Assembly: GCF_000767465.1 (NCBI RefSeq)
Contig: NZ_CP009291.1
Location: 3,886,501-3,950,500 of the forward strand
DNA length: 64,000 bases
DNA from: Novosphingobium pentaromativorans US6-1
Lineage (GTDB): Bacteria; Pseudomonadota; Alphaproteobacteria; Sphingomonadales; Sphingomonadaceae
Direction of reading: 5' to 3'
Below, piece after piece: positions 39,870 through 48,889 of this stretch. Both the position numbers and the translations under genes were made by a program. The notes beneath the pieces are model-generated. The model was not told the DNA's origin and ran no database searches. It worked only from the letters and a program-made list of their open reading frames with translations. Positions within the stretch are counted from its first letter, which is position 1. Each line of letters starts with the position of its first letter.

Positions 39870-42719
39870 TTATTCGCCGAACGTGCGCTGCCACCAGCCT
39901 CGACGCGGGCGCTCGGCGCTCTCGTCATTGGCTGCTTCGTCACCTGACGATGCGTCCGCAGTCACTTCCTCGCCGGCAGGGGCGGCTTCGACGGGCGCCG
40001 CTTCAGGCGCAGCGGCCTCAACTGCGACCGGCCCTGCTTCCTCGGCGGGCTTGGGCTCGGCCTTCTTGCGACGGGTGCGCTTGGGCTTTGCCGGAGCTTC
40101 CTCGGCGGCAGGGGCGTCCTCTGCGGCTGCTTCCACCACTTCGGCTTCGGGCTTGGGCTCGGCCTTCTTGCGTCGCGTGCGCTTGGGCTTGGCCGGCGCT
40201 TCCTCGGCAGCAGGGGCATCCTCAGCGGGAGCCTCGGCCGCTTCGGCTTCGGGCTTGGGCTCGGCCTTCTTGCGGCGGGTGCGCTTGGGCTTGGCCGGCG
40301 CTTCCTCGGCAACCGGAGTTTCCTCGGCCGGAGCTTCGGCAGCGACTGCTTCAGGCGCTTCCTCAACTGCGGCTTCGGCTGCTTCGGGCCTAGGCTCGGC
40401 CTTCTTGCGGCGCGTGCGCTTCTTCGGCTTGGGAGCCTCCTCAACCTCAGGCTCGGCCTCGGCTACCGGAGTGGCCTCGATCGGAGCTTCGGCTTCGGCA
40501 GGAGCCTCGGCAACGTCTGCATCCTCGTGCGAACCCTGGCTGTCGTCGCCGGCTTCACCCTCGGTCTGCTCGCCTGCCTCGTCGCCGCGGCGTCCGCGCC
40601 TGCGGCGACCGCCACGGCGGCGGCGCTTGCGGGGCGCATCGCCTTCCTCATCGTCACCGCCGGCGAAGGTTTCTTCGCCCTCGTTGTCGTTTTCGGCGCT
40701 CTCGGAGGCTTCGGTTTCGGCGCTTTCGTCGCCTGACTGCTCGTCACGACGGTCGCGATTGCGACCCCGACGGCGACGGCGACGCTTGCGGCGGCCTTCG
40801 CCCTCGGAGCGGGCTTCTGCGTCCTCGCGCTCGATCTCGTCCTCGTCATCCTCAGGGATGTCGTCATCCTCGACCTCGACGGCGATCGGCTCGAAGCGGG
40901 GCACGAACTCGTTGCGCGGCCCCGACGAGATGACGCGCATCTTGGCGCCTTCGTTCTCGCCTTCCGGAATGACTTCGACTGCCACGCCGTAGCGAGCCTC
41001 GATGTCGGCAAGGTCTGTGCGCTTGGCATTGAGCAGATAGACCGCAGCCTCGGTCGACGCGAAGAGCGAGACGACCACGCCCTTGCCCTTGGCCGCTTCG
41101 TCCTCGATCAGGCGCAGCGCCGAGAGACCTGCCGAGCTGGCGGTACGCACGAGGCCGGTACCGTCGCAATGCGGGCAGGAGCGGGTGGTCGCTTCCAGAA
41201 CGCCGGTGCGCAGGCGCTGGCGGCTCATTTCCATCAGGCCGAAGCTGGAGATGCGACCGACCTGGATGCGTGCCCGGTCGTTCTTGAGCGCGTCCTTCAT
41301 CGCCTTCTCGACCTTGCGGACGTTGGAGCCGTACTCCATGTCGATGAAGTCGATCACGACGAGTCCGGCCATGTCGCGCAGGCGCAACTGACGGGCGATT
41401 TCCTGGGCCGCTTCGAGATTGGTGGCGACCGCCGTCTGCTCGATACCGTGCTCCTTGGTGGCGCGGCCCGAGTTGATGTCGATCGAAACGAGCGCTTCGG
41501 TCGGGTTGATGACGATGTAGCCGCCCGAGCGAAGCTGCACGACAGGGTCGTACATCGCGGTAAGCTGGTCTTCGGCGCCATAGCGCTGGAACAGAGGAAC
41601 CGGGTCGGAATAGGGCTTCACCCGCCGCGCATGGCTGGGCATGAGCAGCTTCATGAAGTCCTTGGCGGCGCGGTAGCCTTCCTCGCCCTCGACCACGACT
41701 TCCTCGATCTCGCGATTGTAAATGTCGCGGATCGCGCGCTTCACGAGGTCGCTGTCCGAATGGATCAGCGAGGGAGCGGCCGAGCCGAGCGTCTTTTCGC
41801 GCAGTTCGTCCCAGAGACGCGCGAGGTAATCGAAGTCGCGCTTGATCTCGGTCTTGGTGCGCTGGAGGCCGGCGGTGCGCACGATGCAGCCCATTGAACG
41901 CGGCAGCTCAAGCTCTGCAATGATCGACTTGAGGCGCTTGCGGTCCGAGGCCGAGCTGATCTTGCGGCTGATGCCGCCGCCGTGGCTCGAGTTCGGCATG
42001 AGCACGCAGTAACGGCCAGCAAGGCTGAGGTACGTGGTCAGCGCCGCGCCCTTGTTGCCGCGCTCTTCCTTGACGACCTGCACCAGCAGGACCTGGCGCC
42101 GGTGGATGACGTCCTGGATCTTGTAGCGGCGGCGCAGGGCGATGCGCTTGGCGCGCAGTTCGTCGGCTTCCTTCGAACGGCCCTTGCCCTGGCGGCGGCG
42201 ACCGCGACGGCGCGAACCGCCGTGCTCGTCTTCCGACGTTTCGCCTTCTTCCTCGCTGCCGTGGTCGAAGCCGTTCTCGACGTTGCCATCCTCGATGGTG
42301 GCGACTTCGTCCTTTTCGGATGTGTCGACTTCGGTAAGGCCGCCATCGTCGAAGTCTTCGCCGTCGTTGCCGTTCTCGTCGTCGTCCTCATCGTCGCCGT
42401 CACGGGCGCGCAGGGCGGCTTCTTCTTCGGCATGGGCCGCTTCTTCGGCCAGAAGCGCTTCGCGGTCTTCCTTCGGAATCTGGTAGTAGTCGGGATGAAT
42501 TTCGCTGAAGGCGAGGAAGCCGTGACGGTTTCCTCCGAAGTCGACGAAGGCAGCCTGCAGCGAAGGTTCCACACGGGTCACCTTCGCGAGGTAGATGTTG
42601 CCTTTTATCTGCTTGCGTTCGGTCGATTCGAAATCGAACTCTTCAATGCGATTTCCCTTGAGTACCGCCACCCGCGTTTCTTCCGGGTGGCGCGCATCGA
42701 TGAGCATGCGCGTTGCCAT
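39870..42719 (-). CDS. rne: Ribonuclease E
   Basis: Essential endoribonuclease and degradosome scaffold of 949 residues. The catalytic half starts MATRMLIDARHPEETRVAVL with an S1 domain (GNIYLAKVTRVEPSLQAAFVDFG) interrupted by a long acidic insertion (about residues 90-200), as in alphaproteobacteria. DNase I-like residues are in LVVIDFIDMEYGSNVRKVEKAMKDALKNDRARIQ, and the zinc-link cysteines in TRSCPHCDGTG. The C-terminal half is disordered with four repeats of a PKRTRRKKAEPKPE unit. The extreme C terminus PRRGWWQRTFGE has the GWW motif that binds PNPase in Caulobacter. GGAGA precedes the ATG at 42719; the open frame to 42809 is not needed. Confidence 0.95.
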   Translation of the reverse strand: MATRMLIDARHPEETRVAVLKGNRIEEFDFESTERKQIKGNIYLAKVTRVEPSLQAAFVDFGGNRHGFLAFSEIHPDYYQIPKEDREALLAEEAAHAEEEAALRARDGDDEDDDENGNDGEDFDDGGLTEVDTSEKDEVATIEDGNVENGFDHGSEEEGETSEDEHGGSRRRGRRRQGKGRSKEADELRAKRIALRRRYKIQDVIHRRQVLLVQVVKEERGNKGAALTTYLSLAGRYCVLMPNSSHGGGISRKISSASDRKRLKSIIAELELPRSMGCIVRTAGLQRTKTEIKRDFDYLARLWDELREKTLGSAAPSLIHSDSDLVKRAIRDIYNREIEEVVVEGEEGYRAAKDFMKLLMPSHARRVKPYSDPVPLFQRYGAEDQLTAMYDPVVQLRSGGYIVINPTEALVSIDINSGRATKEHGIEQTAVATNLEAAQEIARQLRLRDMAGLVVIDFIDMEYGSNVRKVEKAMKDALKNDRARIQVGRISSFGLMEMSRQRLRTGVLEATTRSCPHCDGTGLVRTASSAGLSALRLIEDEAAKGKGVVVSLFASTEAAVYLLNAKRTDLADIEARYGVAVEVIPEGENEGAKMRVISSGPRNEFVPRFEPIAVEVEDDDIPEDDEDEIEREDAEARSEGEGRRKRRRRRRGRNRDRRDEQSGDESAETEASESAENDNEGEETFAGGDDEEGDAPRKRRRRGGRRRRGRRGDEAGEQTEGEAGDDSQGSHEDADVAEAPAEAEAPIEATPVAEAEPEVEEAPKPKKRTRRKKAEPRPEAAEAAVEEAPEAVAAEAPAEETPVAEEAPAKPKRTRRKKAEPKPEAEAAEAPAEDAPAAEEAPAKPKRTRRKKAEPKPEAEVVEAAAEDAPAAEEAPAKPKRTRRKKAEPKPAEEAGPVAVEAAAPEAAPVEAAPAGEEVTADASSGDEAANDESAERPRRGWWQRTFGE
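40035..40440 (-). repeat. Four coding repeats in the RNase E tail
   Basis: The sequence CCTTCTTGCG and its surroundings recur at 40061, 40163, 40265 and 40400, that is, spaced 102, 102 and 135 bases apart. They encode four copies of a lysine/arginine-rich unit (PKRTRRKKAEPKPE) separated by Ala/Glu-rich spacers. Such basic repeats are expected to bind RNA. The exact 34-codon period suggests recent duplication. Confidence 0.85.
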
Positions 42720-43316
42720 TATGTGATCTCCAAGCGCGCCTCGTCCCGGCCGGATCAGCCGAGGTGGCGCGATTCTGTTCGAAAAAGCCCGGTGCGTTGC
42801 CGAAGGCATGGCCGATCTCGGCGTGGCTCTTCGGTTTCCGGGCGTGGGTAAGAATGAAGTCGGGGCAATCCAGCGCCCCGTTTGCGGCTATCGTTACATC
42901 CGCTTCGAAAGCGGTGAGCGTGTCTGCGAGAGGAAGGCCGCGTGGCGAAATCGTACACGCGTTGAATTGCGACCAGACCGCCCACGCCCTCGGGGGCGTC
43001 GGCTGGCAAGGCGGCAATTGGCTTCTCATGTCTCGCGTCAACCTGTTAGGATCCGGAACAATTTCCGGCTTTGACGGCCGGAGCTTCGTCGCTGTCGGTC
43101 CTGTCCGGCACCATTTCGTGGCGCTTGTCCGGATTGCAAGGACCGAAGCATTCTCGCCCCGGGTCGGATTGGCCTAGCATTCATGGCCTTGCACGGCAAG
43201 TTACTTGCCTGACAGAGATCTGACACAGTCATGGTTACGGATTTCTTTCCGAATTCCGTGGGAAGTGCGCAGGCAAAGGATTGTCGAGGCGCGGCCCGGC
43301 ACTTAGTCACTCGGCC
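42720..43316. other. Divergent region between rne and the amidase
   Basis: About 600 bases with no supported gene; frames on both strands here have no ribosome site and no family features. Much of it is probably the long 5' leader of rne, as RNase E genes of other bacteria have long autoregulated leaders. That is inference; I could not place the promoter. A CTTG/CAAG dyad lies near 43187-43200. Confidence 0.35.
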
Positions 43317-44186
43317 ATGTCGCGGGTCGTTCGCCTGATTGTTTTCCTGTCCGTGCCGCTCTCGCTGGCGCTGGCGGCTTATGTGATCCACCGCGAACTG
43401 GAGCGCCCCGTCGGCGCCCGGCACCATGTAATCCGCTTCGACATGCCCGCCATCGATACCCCGGTCGACCTGCCCAGGGTCGAAGGGCCGCCCGATGCCA
43501 GCCGTCCGCTGGTGGTGATCGATGCCGGACATGGCGGCTTCGATCCGGGCGCGGGGCAGGGGGCGCTGAAGGAAAAGAGCGTTGCCCTGCAGATCGCGCT
43601 GGCCGTGCGGGACCGTCTTCTGGAAGGCGGCGGCGTGCGCGTGGCGCTTACGCGAGACAACGACCGTTTCATCGCCCTCGCCGACCGCCCCGATATCGCC
43701 CGGCGCCTGGGTGCTGACCTGTTCGTTTCGATTCATGCCGACAGCGCCGAGAACGACACCGCGCGCGGGGCGAGCGTCTACGTCCTGTCTGAAAAGGGCT
43801 CCGACGAGGCAGCCCGCCGCTTTGCCGCGACCGACAGTACCTCGATCAAGGTGAACGGCGTGCCGTTATCCGGGATCGATTCCGATGTCGGCAAGATCCT
43901 CCTCGACCTGTCGCAGCGCGATACCCAGGCCAGTTCGAGCGAAATTGCCGGGCTCCTTCTGCGCGAATTGCAGGAGGCTCATATCGGCCTGCATCGCGAC
44001 CATGTCGAAACCGCTGCGCTGGCCGTGCTCAAGGCGCCCGACATTCCCTCGATCCTGCTCGAAACCGGATACATCAACAATGTGGACGATGCGCAGTTCC
44101 TCGGCTCGAAACAGGGGCAGCGCACGATCGCCGGCGCCACGTCACGGGCGATCCGTGCCTTTTTCGCCAGGAAAGCGGCGCTCTAG
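43317..44186 (+). CDS. N-acetylmuramoyl-L-alanine amidase (AmiC-like)
   Basis: Zinc amidase that cleaves the amide between muramic acid and stem peptide, 289 residues. An N-terminal hydrophobic segment (RLIVFLSVPLSLALAAYVI) serves as signal or anchor. The Amidase_3 domain shows VVIDAGHGGFDPGA (zinc His), LKEKSVALQ (zinc Glu), FVSIHADSAEN (zinc His) and ILLETGYINN (catalytic Glu). No AMIN targeting domain is present. ATG 43317 was chosen; no strong ribosome site is visible, and a TTG at 43281 is an alternative. The PBP1A gene follows after 51 bases, so the two may be co-expressed for septal wall remodelling. Confidence 0.9.
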   Translation: MSRVVRLIVFLSVPLSLALAAYVIHRELERPVGARHHVIRFDMPAIDTPVDLPRVEGPPDASRPLVVIDAGHGGFDPGAGQGALKEKSVALQIALAVRDRLLEGGGVRVALTRDNDRFIALADRPDIARRLGADLFVSIHADSAENDTARGASVYVLSEKGSDEAARRFAATDSTSIKVNGVPLSGIDSDVGKILLDLSQRDTQASSSEIAGLLLRELQEAHIGLHRDHVETAALAVLKAPDIPSILLETGYINNVDDAQFLGSKQGQRTIAGATSRAIRAFFARKAAL

Positions 44187-44237
44187 GCGCGTGATATCTG
44201 GCATATCGCCGAAGGCTCATGCTAGAGGGCTGGCGCA

Positions 44238-46769
44238 ATGACCGACGAGACGAACGAGCAGGGCAGCCAGCAGCCGCCTGAAGACTTCACTTTCCGGATC
44301 CGCAGGGAAGCGTCGGGAGGGCTCTCCGTAGTCCGCCAGCTCTGGCGCACCAGCAACTGGGTGCGCCGCTTCGCCTATTTGTGCGTCGTCGGCCTGATCG
44401 GTCTGATCGGTTTCTGGATTTTCCTGACGCGCGACCTGCCGGACGCGAACAAGCTGCTCGAGTACCAGCCGCCGCTGCCGACCATGGTGCGCGGCCTCGA
44501 TGGCGAGATCGTCTACAGTTACGCGCGCGAACGGCGCGTGCAGCTGCGCTTCGTCGATTTTCCGCGTCCGTTGGTGAACGCCTTCCTCTCGGCGGAGGAC
44601 CGCACGTTCTGGACCCATGGCGGCGTCGATTTCGGCGGCTTTGCGGGCGCGGTGGTCGACTACATCGCCAAGTACGGCAGCGGTGAGCGCGCCAAGGGTG
44701 GCTCGACTATCACCCAGCAGGTCGCCAAGAACATTCTGATTGGCGACGAGTACTCGGTCACCCGCAAGCTGAAGGAAATGGTGCTGGCCCGCCGCATCGA
44801 AGGCGTGCTGACCAAGCAGCAGATCCTCGAGCTCTATCTCAACGAGATCCCGCTGGGCCGTCGTTCGTTCGGCGTGCAGGCCGCCTCTCGCGCTTATTTC
44901 GACAAGGACGTCGATGAGCTGACGCTCAGCCAGTCGGCTTTCCTTGCGATCCTGCCGCGCGCGCCGGAAGTCTACGGCCGCAAGAAGCATGCCGAGCGCG
45001 CGCTTGAGCGGCGCAACTGGGTGCTGGACCAGATGGTCCGCAATGGCTGGGCAAGCAAGGAAGACGCAGAGAAGGCCAAGGCCGAGCCGCTTGGCCTGGT
45101 TACTCAGCGCGGAACCAATTACGACCCGGGCAATGGCTACTTCATCGAGGAAGTTCGCCGCCGCCTGATCGACCGCTATGGCGAGAAGGCCGAGGACGGC
45201 CCCAACAGCGTCTACGCCGGCGGCCTGTGGGTGCGCACCTCGCTCGACACCCAGCTGCAGGATTCGGTGCGCGCCGCGCTGCGCAAGGGTCTGCTGAGCT
45301 ATCACGGCAACCGCGGCTGGACCGGCCCGATCGCCCACATCAAGGACATGGACAGCTGGCAGACCCAGCTCATCGTGTCGAACAAGACGATCGACTACAA
45401 GAACTGGAAAGTCGGCGTCATTCTCGGCCTGGACGACGGCAATGGCCAGATCGGTTTTTCCGATGGCAACACCTTCGCCCTGACCAATATTCCTGACAAG
45501 GCCAAAGTCGGCGATTTCGTCGCGGCTGAACCCGTATCTTCAGGCACTTACGCCGTACGTACCATCCCCGAGGTTTCGGGCGGCATGGTCATGGAGCAGC
45601 CCTGGTCCGGGCGCGTTCTTGCCATGCAGGGCGGCTTCGATTCCGGGCTGGGTTCGTTCAACCGCGCCACCCAGGCCGAGCGCCAGCCGGGCTCGACGAT
45701 CAAGCCCTTCGTCTATGCGACCGCGCTGCAATACGGGATGACCCCGGCAACCCAGGTGCTCGACGGTACGTTCTGCGTCTTCCAGGGCGCGGGGCTGGGC
45801 GACAAGTGCTTCCGCAACTTCGGCAACGAGGGCGGTTCGGGCAGCCACACGATGCGTTGGGGCCTTGAGCAGTCGCGCAACCTCATGACCGTGCGCATCG
45901 CCAACGATACCGGCATGCCGCGCGTCATCCGCACTTTCCACAATGTCGGGATCGGCGACTACAAGCCGTATCTTTCCTTCGCGCTTGGCGCGGGCGAGAC
46001 GACGGTGGCGCGCATGGCCAATGCCTATTCGGCGCTTGCCAACAATGGCGTGCAGTTCCCCTCGACAGTCATCGACTACGTGCAGGACCGCAATGGCAAG
46101 GTGATCTGGAATGCAGACAAGCGCCGCTGCGATACGTGCAACATGGCTGAATGGGACGGCAAGCCGATGCCGCGCATCAAGCGCAAGGGCAAGCAGGTGC
46201 TCGACGCGGACACTGCATACCAGGTGATCCACATGCTCGAGGGCGTCGTCATCCGTGGCACCGCCGTGCGCCTGCGCGACCTCAACCTGCCGCTCTTCGG
46301 CAAGACCGGCACCACCAACGGCCCGACCGACGTGTGGTTCATGGGCGGCAATCAGGACTACGTGGGCGGCGTCTATGTCGGTTACGACAATCCCCGTTCG
46401 CTGGGCGGTTATGCGCAGGGTGGCCGGATTGCCGCGCCGATCTTCAAGGACGTTGTGCTCGACACGCGCTCGCGCTGGAGCGACCAGCCCTTTGTCGCGC
46501 CCGCTGGCATCCGCATGGTTCGCATCGACCGTGTGACCGGCAAGAAGGTCATGGGCGTAGAGCCGACCAACGAGCCCAAGGCCTCGGTGATCTGGGAAGC
46601 CTTCAAGCCCGACACCGAACCGCGGCAGTACACTGCCGAGGACGAATTCACCCGCCGCCGCGATGCGCTGGTATCGGAAATCCGCGAGGCCCGTCAGGCC
46701 CGTTCCGATGCTGCCGCAGCCACCAGCGAGGCTCGCGACTTCGCCGAAGAGCAGGGCGGGGTGTACTAG
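44238..46769 (+). CDS. mrcA: Penicillin-binding protein 1A (bifunctional glycosyltransferase/transpeptidase)
   Basis: Class A PBP of 843 residues that polymerises and cross-links peptidoglycan. A membrane anchor (YLCVVGLIGLIGFWIFL, about residues 48-65) precedes the GT51 domain with AEDRTFWTHGGVD, KGGSTITQQVAKN and RKLKEMVLARRIE. An OB-like insert follows. The transpeptidase has the SxxK serine in QPGSTIKPFVYATAL, the second motif in QSRNLMT and the KTGTTNGPTD box. The C-terminal tail beyond ~790 is charged and Ala/Glu-rich. It runs toward the convergent ohrR. Confidence 0.94.
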   Translation: MTDETNEQGSQQPPEDFTFRIRREASGGLSVVRQLWRTSNWVRRFAYLCVVGLIGLIGFWIFLTRDLPDANKLLEYQPPLPTMVRGLDGEIVYSYARERRVQLRFVDFPRPLVNAFLSAEDRTFWTHGGVDFGGFAGAVVDYIAKYGSGERAKGGSTITQQVAKNILIGDEYSVTRKLKEMVLARRIEGVLTKQQILELYLNEIPLGRRSFGVQAASRAYFDKDVDELTLSQSAFLAILPRAPEVYGRKKHAERALERRNWVLDQMVRNGWASKEDAEKAKAEPLGLVTQRGTNYDPGNGYFIEEVRRRLIDRYGEKAEDGPNSVYAGGLWVRTSLDTQLQDSVRAALRKGLLSYHGNRGWTGPIAHIKDMDSWQTQLIVSNKTIDYKNWKVGVILGLDDGNGQIGFSDGNTFALTNIPDKAKVGDFVAAEPVSSGTYAVRTIPEVSGGMVMEQPWSGRVLAMQGGFDSGLGSFNRATQAERQPGSTIKPFVYATALQYGMTPATQVLDGTFCVFQGAGLGDKCFRNFGNEGGSGSHTMRWGLEQSRNLMTVRIANDTGMPRVIRTFHNVGIGDYKPYLSFALGAGETTVARMANAYSALANNGVQFPSTVIDYVQDRNGKVIWNADKRRCDTCNMAEWDGKPMPRIKRKGKQVLDADTAYQVIHMLEGVVIRGTAVRLRDLNLPLFGKTGTTNGPTDVWFMGGNQDYVGGVYVGYDNPRSLGGYAQGGRIAAPIFKDVVLDTRSRWSDQPFVAPAGIRMVRIDRVTGKKVMGVEPTNEPKASVIWEAFKPDTEPRQYTAEDEFTRRRDALVSEIREARQARSDAAAATSEARDFAEEQGGVY

Positions 46770-46820
46770 GCTGCGGGAATGGCGGCGCGCCCGTTCGGCG
46801 CGCTGCCGCCCGGGCGTGGA

Positions 46821-47285
46821 TCAGCCAGGTTTCGCAACGAGTTTGCTGCGCAGGGCCTTGAGCTGTTCGTTGAGCTGTTGAAGCTGTTCGGGCGGGGTGC
46901 CTGTGGCTTCCATCACTTCCAAAGGGACGCAGCGCGCCTCTTGGAGGATCGTCATGCCCTGATCGGTCAGCGACACGCGCACGACGCGCTCGTCGCGCGT
47001 GTCGCGGCGCCGGGTGACTGTTCCCGCCGCTTCCAGGCGCTTGATCAGCGGTGTGACCGTGCTTGATTCCAGGAACAGGCTCTCGCCCAATTCGCTGACA
47101 GTCTGCTCGCCGCGCAGGGCGAGGGCGATCAGTGCAAGATACTGCAGATACGTCAGACCGTAGCGATCGAGCAGGGGCTTGTAGAGGCGGTTGAACGCCA
47201 GGCCTGTCGAGTACACCGAAAAGCAGAGAAAATCCGCAAAGGGATCGGCGGCGGTCGGCTGTGGCAGGCGCGGTTCCTTGGACAT
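46821..47285 (-). CDS. ohrR: Organic-hydroperoxide-sensing MarR-family repressor
   Basis: MarR-type winged-helix regulator of 154 residues. The peroxidatic cysteine is Cys21 in DFLCFSVYSTG, and a second cysteine at 119 (ARCVPLEVM) matches the two-cysteine Xanthomonas type, which forms an intermolecular disulfide when oxidised. The helix-turn-helix is around LSELGESLFLESSTVTPLIKRLE-like SELGESLFLESSTVTPL, with the wing DTRDERVVRVSLT. It is divergent from ohr, and both promoters carry related CGA(T/G)TTAATCG sites, as expected for autorepression. Confidence 0.92.
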   Translation of the reverse strand: MSKEPRLPQPTAADPFADFLCFSVYSTGLAFNRLYKPLLDRYGLTYLQYLALIALALRGEQTVSELGESLFLESSTVTPLIKRLEAAGTVTRRRDTRDERVVRVSLTDQGMTILQEARCVPLEVMEATGTPPEQLQQLNEQLKALRSKLVAKPG

Positions 47286-47305
47286 GGAGCCAATATAATT
47301 TGCGC

Positions 47306-47318
47306 GCGATTTAATCGC
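47306..47318. promoter_or_regulatory. Candidate OhrR operator, ohrR side
   Basis: Perfect palindrome GCGATT-T-AATCGC 21 bases upstream of the ohrR start. It shares CGA(T/G)TTAATCG with the site at 47361-47373 on the ohr side. The AT-centred dyad resembles known OhrR targets in general form. Confidence 0.55.
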
Positions 47319-47360
47319 AATCCTTGACGAATCGCGTCGTCCATCTCATTTAAATCGCAT

Positions 47361-47373
47361 ACGAGTTAATCGT
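47361..47373. promoter_or_regulatory. Candidate OhrR operator, ohr side
   Basis: ACGAG-TTA-ATCGT, near-palindromic with one mismatch, 31 bases before the ohr start and just upstream of a TATATA-like -10 element (about 47378-47383). It matches the core of the site at 47306-47318. Confidence 0.5.
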
Positions 47374-47404
47374 GCGATATATAATCAGAGAAAGGAACCC
47401 AGCA

Positions 47405-47833
47405 ATGTCCATCAATGCTCTTTACAAGACCAGTGCAACGGCCACCGGCGGGCGCGACGCCAAGGCCGAAACCGACGACGGCAGCTTCTCGGTGAAGTTG
47501 GGAACGCCCAGGGAATTGGGCGGCAACGGCGACGGCAACAATCCCGAACAGCTCTTCGCATCCGGCTTTGCCGCGTGCTTTCTCAGCGCGATGAAGTTTG
47601 TCGCCTCGCAGGACAAGGACCTTCCGGCCGTTCCCGCCGACGCCAGCGTCAATGCCACGGTCGGCATCGGACCGCGCAGCGACAAGGGCTTTGGCCTGAC
47701 CGTCGCGCTTGAAGTAAGCATGCCGGGCGTGGATCGCAGCGCCGTCGAAGCGCTCGTTGCGGAAGCGGACGCGGTATGCCCCTACAGCCATGCTACGCGC
47801 GGCAATATCGAGGTGACCCTCGCCGTCGCCTGA
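47405..47833 (+). CDS. ohr: Organic hydroperoxide resistance protein
   Basis: Thiol peroxidase of the Ohr/OsmC fold, 142 residues, reducing organic hydroperoxides. The catalytic cysteine is Cys58 in ASGFAACFLSAM; the resolving cysteine is Cys125 in AVCPYSHATRGN. The active-site Arg is in GTPRELGGNG. The ATG at 47405 follows AAAGGA and starts MSINALYKTSATATGG; an upstream ATG at 47372 would enter the proposed operator. It is divergent from its likely repressor ohrR and is followed by an intrinsic terminator. Confidence 0.95.
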   Translation: MSINALYKTSATATGGRDAKAETDDGSFSVKLGTPRELGGNGDGNNPEQLFASGFAACFLSAMKFVASQDKDLPAVPADASVNATVGIGPRSDKGFGLTVALEVSMPGVDRSAVEALVAEADAVCPYSHATRGNIEVTLAVA

Positions 47834-47850
47834 TGGCACCAGCGCAAGTG

Positions 47851-47886
47851 AAAGGGCCGGGCGGCGAAGGTCGCTCGGCCTTTTTC
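47851..47886 (+). terminator. Intrinsic terminator after ohr
   Basis: AAAGGGCCGGGCGGC and TCGCTCGGCC(TTTTT) fold around GAAGG with a few mismatches, followed by five T residues, 18 bases after the ohr stop. Confidence 0.75.
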
Positions 47887-48019
47887 AATCATGGCGGATT
47901 GCGCCGGGAAGGGGCGACCGGTCCCTTTGGAGGTCGGCCAATATTCCTGCCCTTCGGTTGACTATTCCCTTTGCGGCCACGACCTTGTGCCCGACTTGAT
48001 CCACCGGCAGGGGAATTCG

Positions 48020-48889
48020 ATGCCGTCACCAGCCTTTCATGCGCCCGATACCGTCGAGGGCGCTGTTGCACTCCTGTCCGGCGATCCCACCGCGCGGCCG
48101 CTCAGCGGCGGAACCGATCTGATCGTGCAGATGCGCTCGGGCCGGATCGCTCCAAGCGCGGTCGTCGACCTCAAGCGGATTGCGAGCCTCTCCGGCGTGC
48201 GGCGCGAAGGCGATGCTTTCGTGATCGGCGCGGCAACGCCGTGCACTGCGCTCAAGAATGATGCCGATCTGTGCGCCGCCTGGCCGGGCGTCGTCGAGGC
48301 GGCGAACCTGATCGGCTCGGTGCAGGTCCGCAACCGCGCGACCATGGCCGGCAACTTGTGCAATGCATCACCCGCTGCAGACAGCGTCCCGGCTCTCGTC
48401 GCAGCCGGAGCTAGCTGCGTGGTCGCCGGGCCTGCGGGCATGCGCGAGGTTGCTGTGCAGGACATTCCCGTCTCTCCGGGCAGGACTTCACTGGCATCCG
48501 GCGAGTTCGTCGTCGAGTTCCGCCTCCCGGTTCGCGGTACGCGCGCGGCCGATGCCTACCTGCGCTCCATCCCGCGCACGGAGATGGACATTGCCGTCGT
48601 CGGTGTCGGCGCGAACATAGAACTCGATGCCGATGGGACCTGCACGGCGGCCAGCATAGCGCTCGGCGCGGTCGCGCCGACCGTCGTCCTGGTCGAGGCT
48701 GCCGGCGCGGCGCTGGTGGGAACCAGGCTCGAAGATGACGCGCTCGCATCCATGGTGGAGGCCGTGACGGCGGCCTGCGCCCCGATCGACGACAAGCGCG
48801 GGACCGTGGCCTATCGCAAGGCGATGGCCGGTGTTCTCGCCAAACGCACCGTGCAGATTGCTGCCCAGCGCGCAGGAGCGAAGGCATGA
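48020..48889 (+). CDS. Molybdenum hydroxylase FAD-binding subunit (CoxM-like)
   Basis: Medium subunit of a xanthine dehydrogenase-family hydroxylase, 289 residues, binding FAD. Signature loops: ARPLSGGTDLIVQMRSG near residue 30 and TMAGNLCNASPAADSVPALVA near residue 115, the two FAD-pyrophosphate motifs. The C-terminal CO_deh_flav_C domain includes RGTVAYRKAMAGVLAKR. AGGGGA precedes the ATG at 48020. It overlaps the iron-sulfur subunit gene by four bases. The order M-S-L is that of many CODH-like operons. Confidence 0.93.
   Translation: MPSPAFHAPDTVEGAVALLSGDPTARPLSGGTDLIVQMRSGRIAPSAVVDLKRIASLSGVRREGDAFVIGAATPCTALKNDADLCAAWPGVVEAANLIGSVQVRNRATMAGNLCNASPAADSVPALVAAGASCVVAGPAGMREVAVQDIPVSPGRTSLASGEFVVEFRLPVRGTRAADAYLRSIPRTEMDIAVVGVGANIELDADGTCTAASIALGAVAPTVVLVEAAGAALVGTRLEDDALASMVEAVTAACAPIDDKRGTVAYRKAMAGVLAKRTVQIAAQRAGAKA

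Noticed and set aside
39715..40992. Ser/Ala-rich 425-codon plus-strand frame opposite the RNase E tail
   Set aside because: The apparent repeats are the antisense reading of the RNase E basic repeats; no signal peptide or start site is convincing.
46781..46810. GC-rich hairpin between PBP1A and ohrR as a terminator
   Set aside because: GGCGGCGCGC can pair with GCGCGC-T-GCCGCC, but a bulge is needed and no T-tract follows on either strand, so I did not list it.
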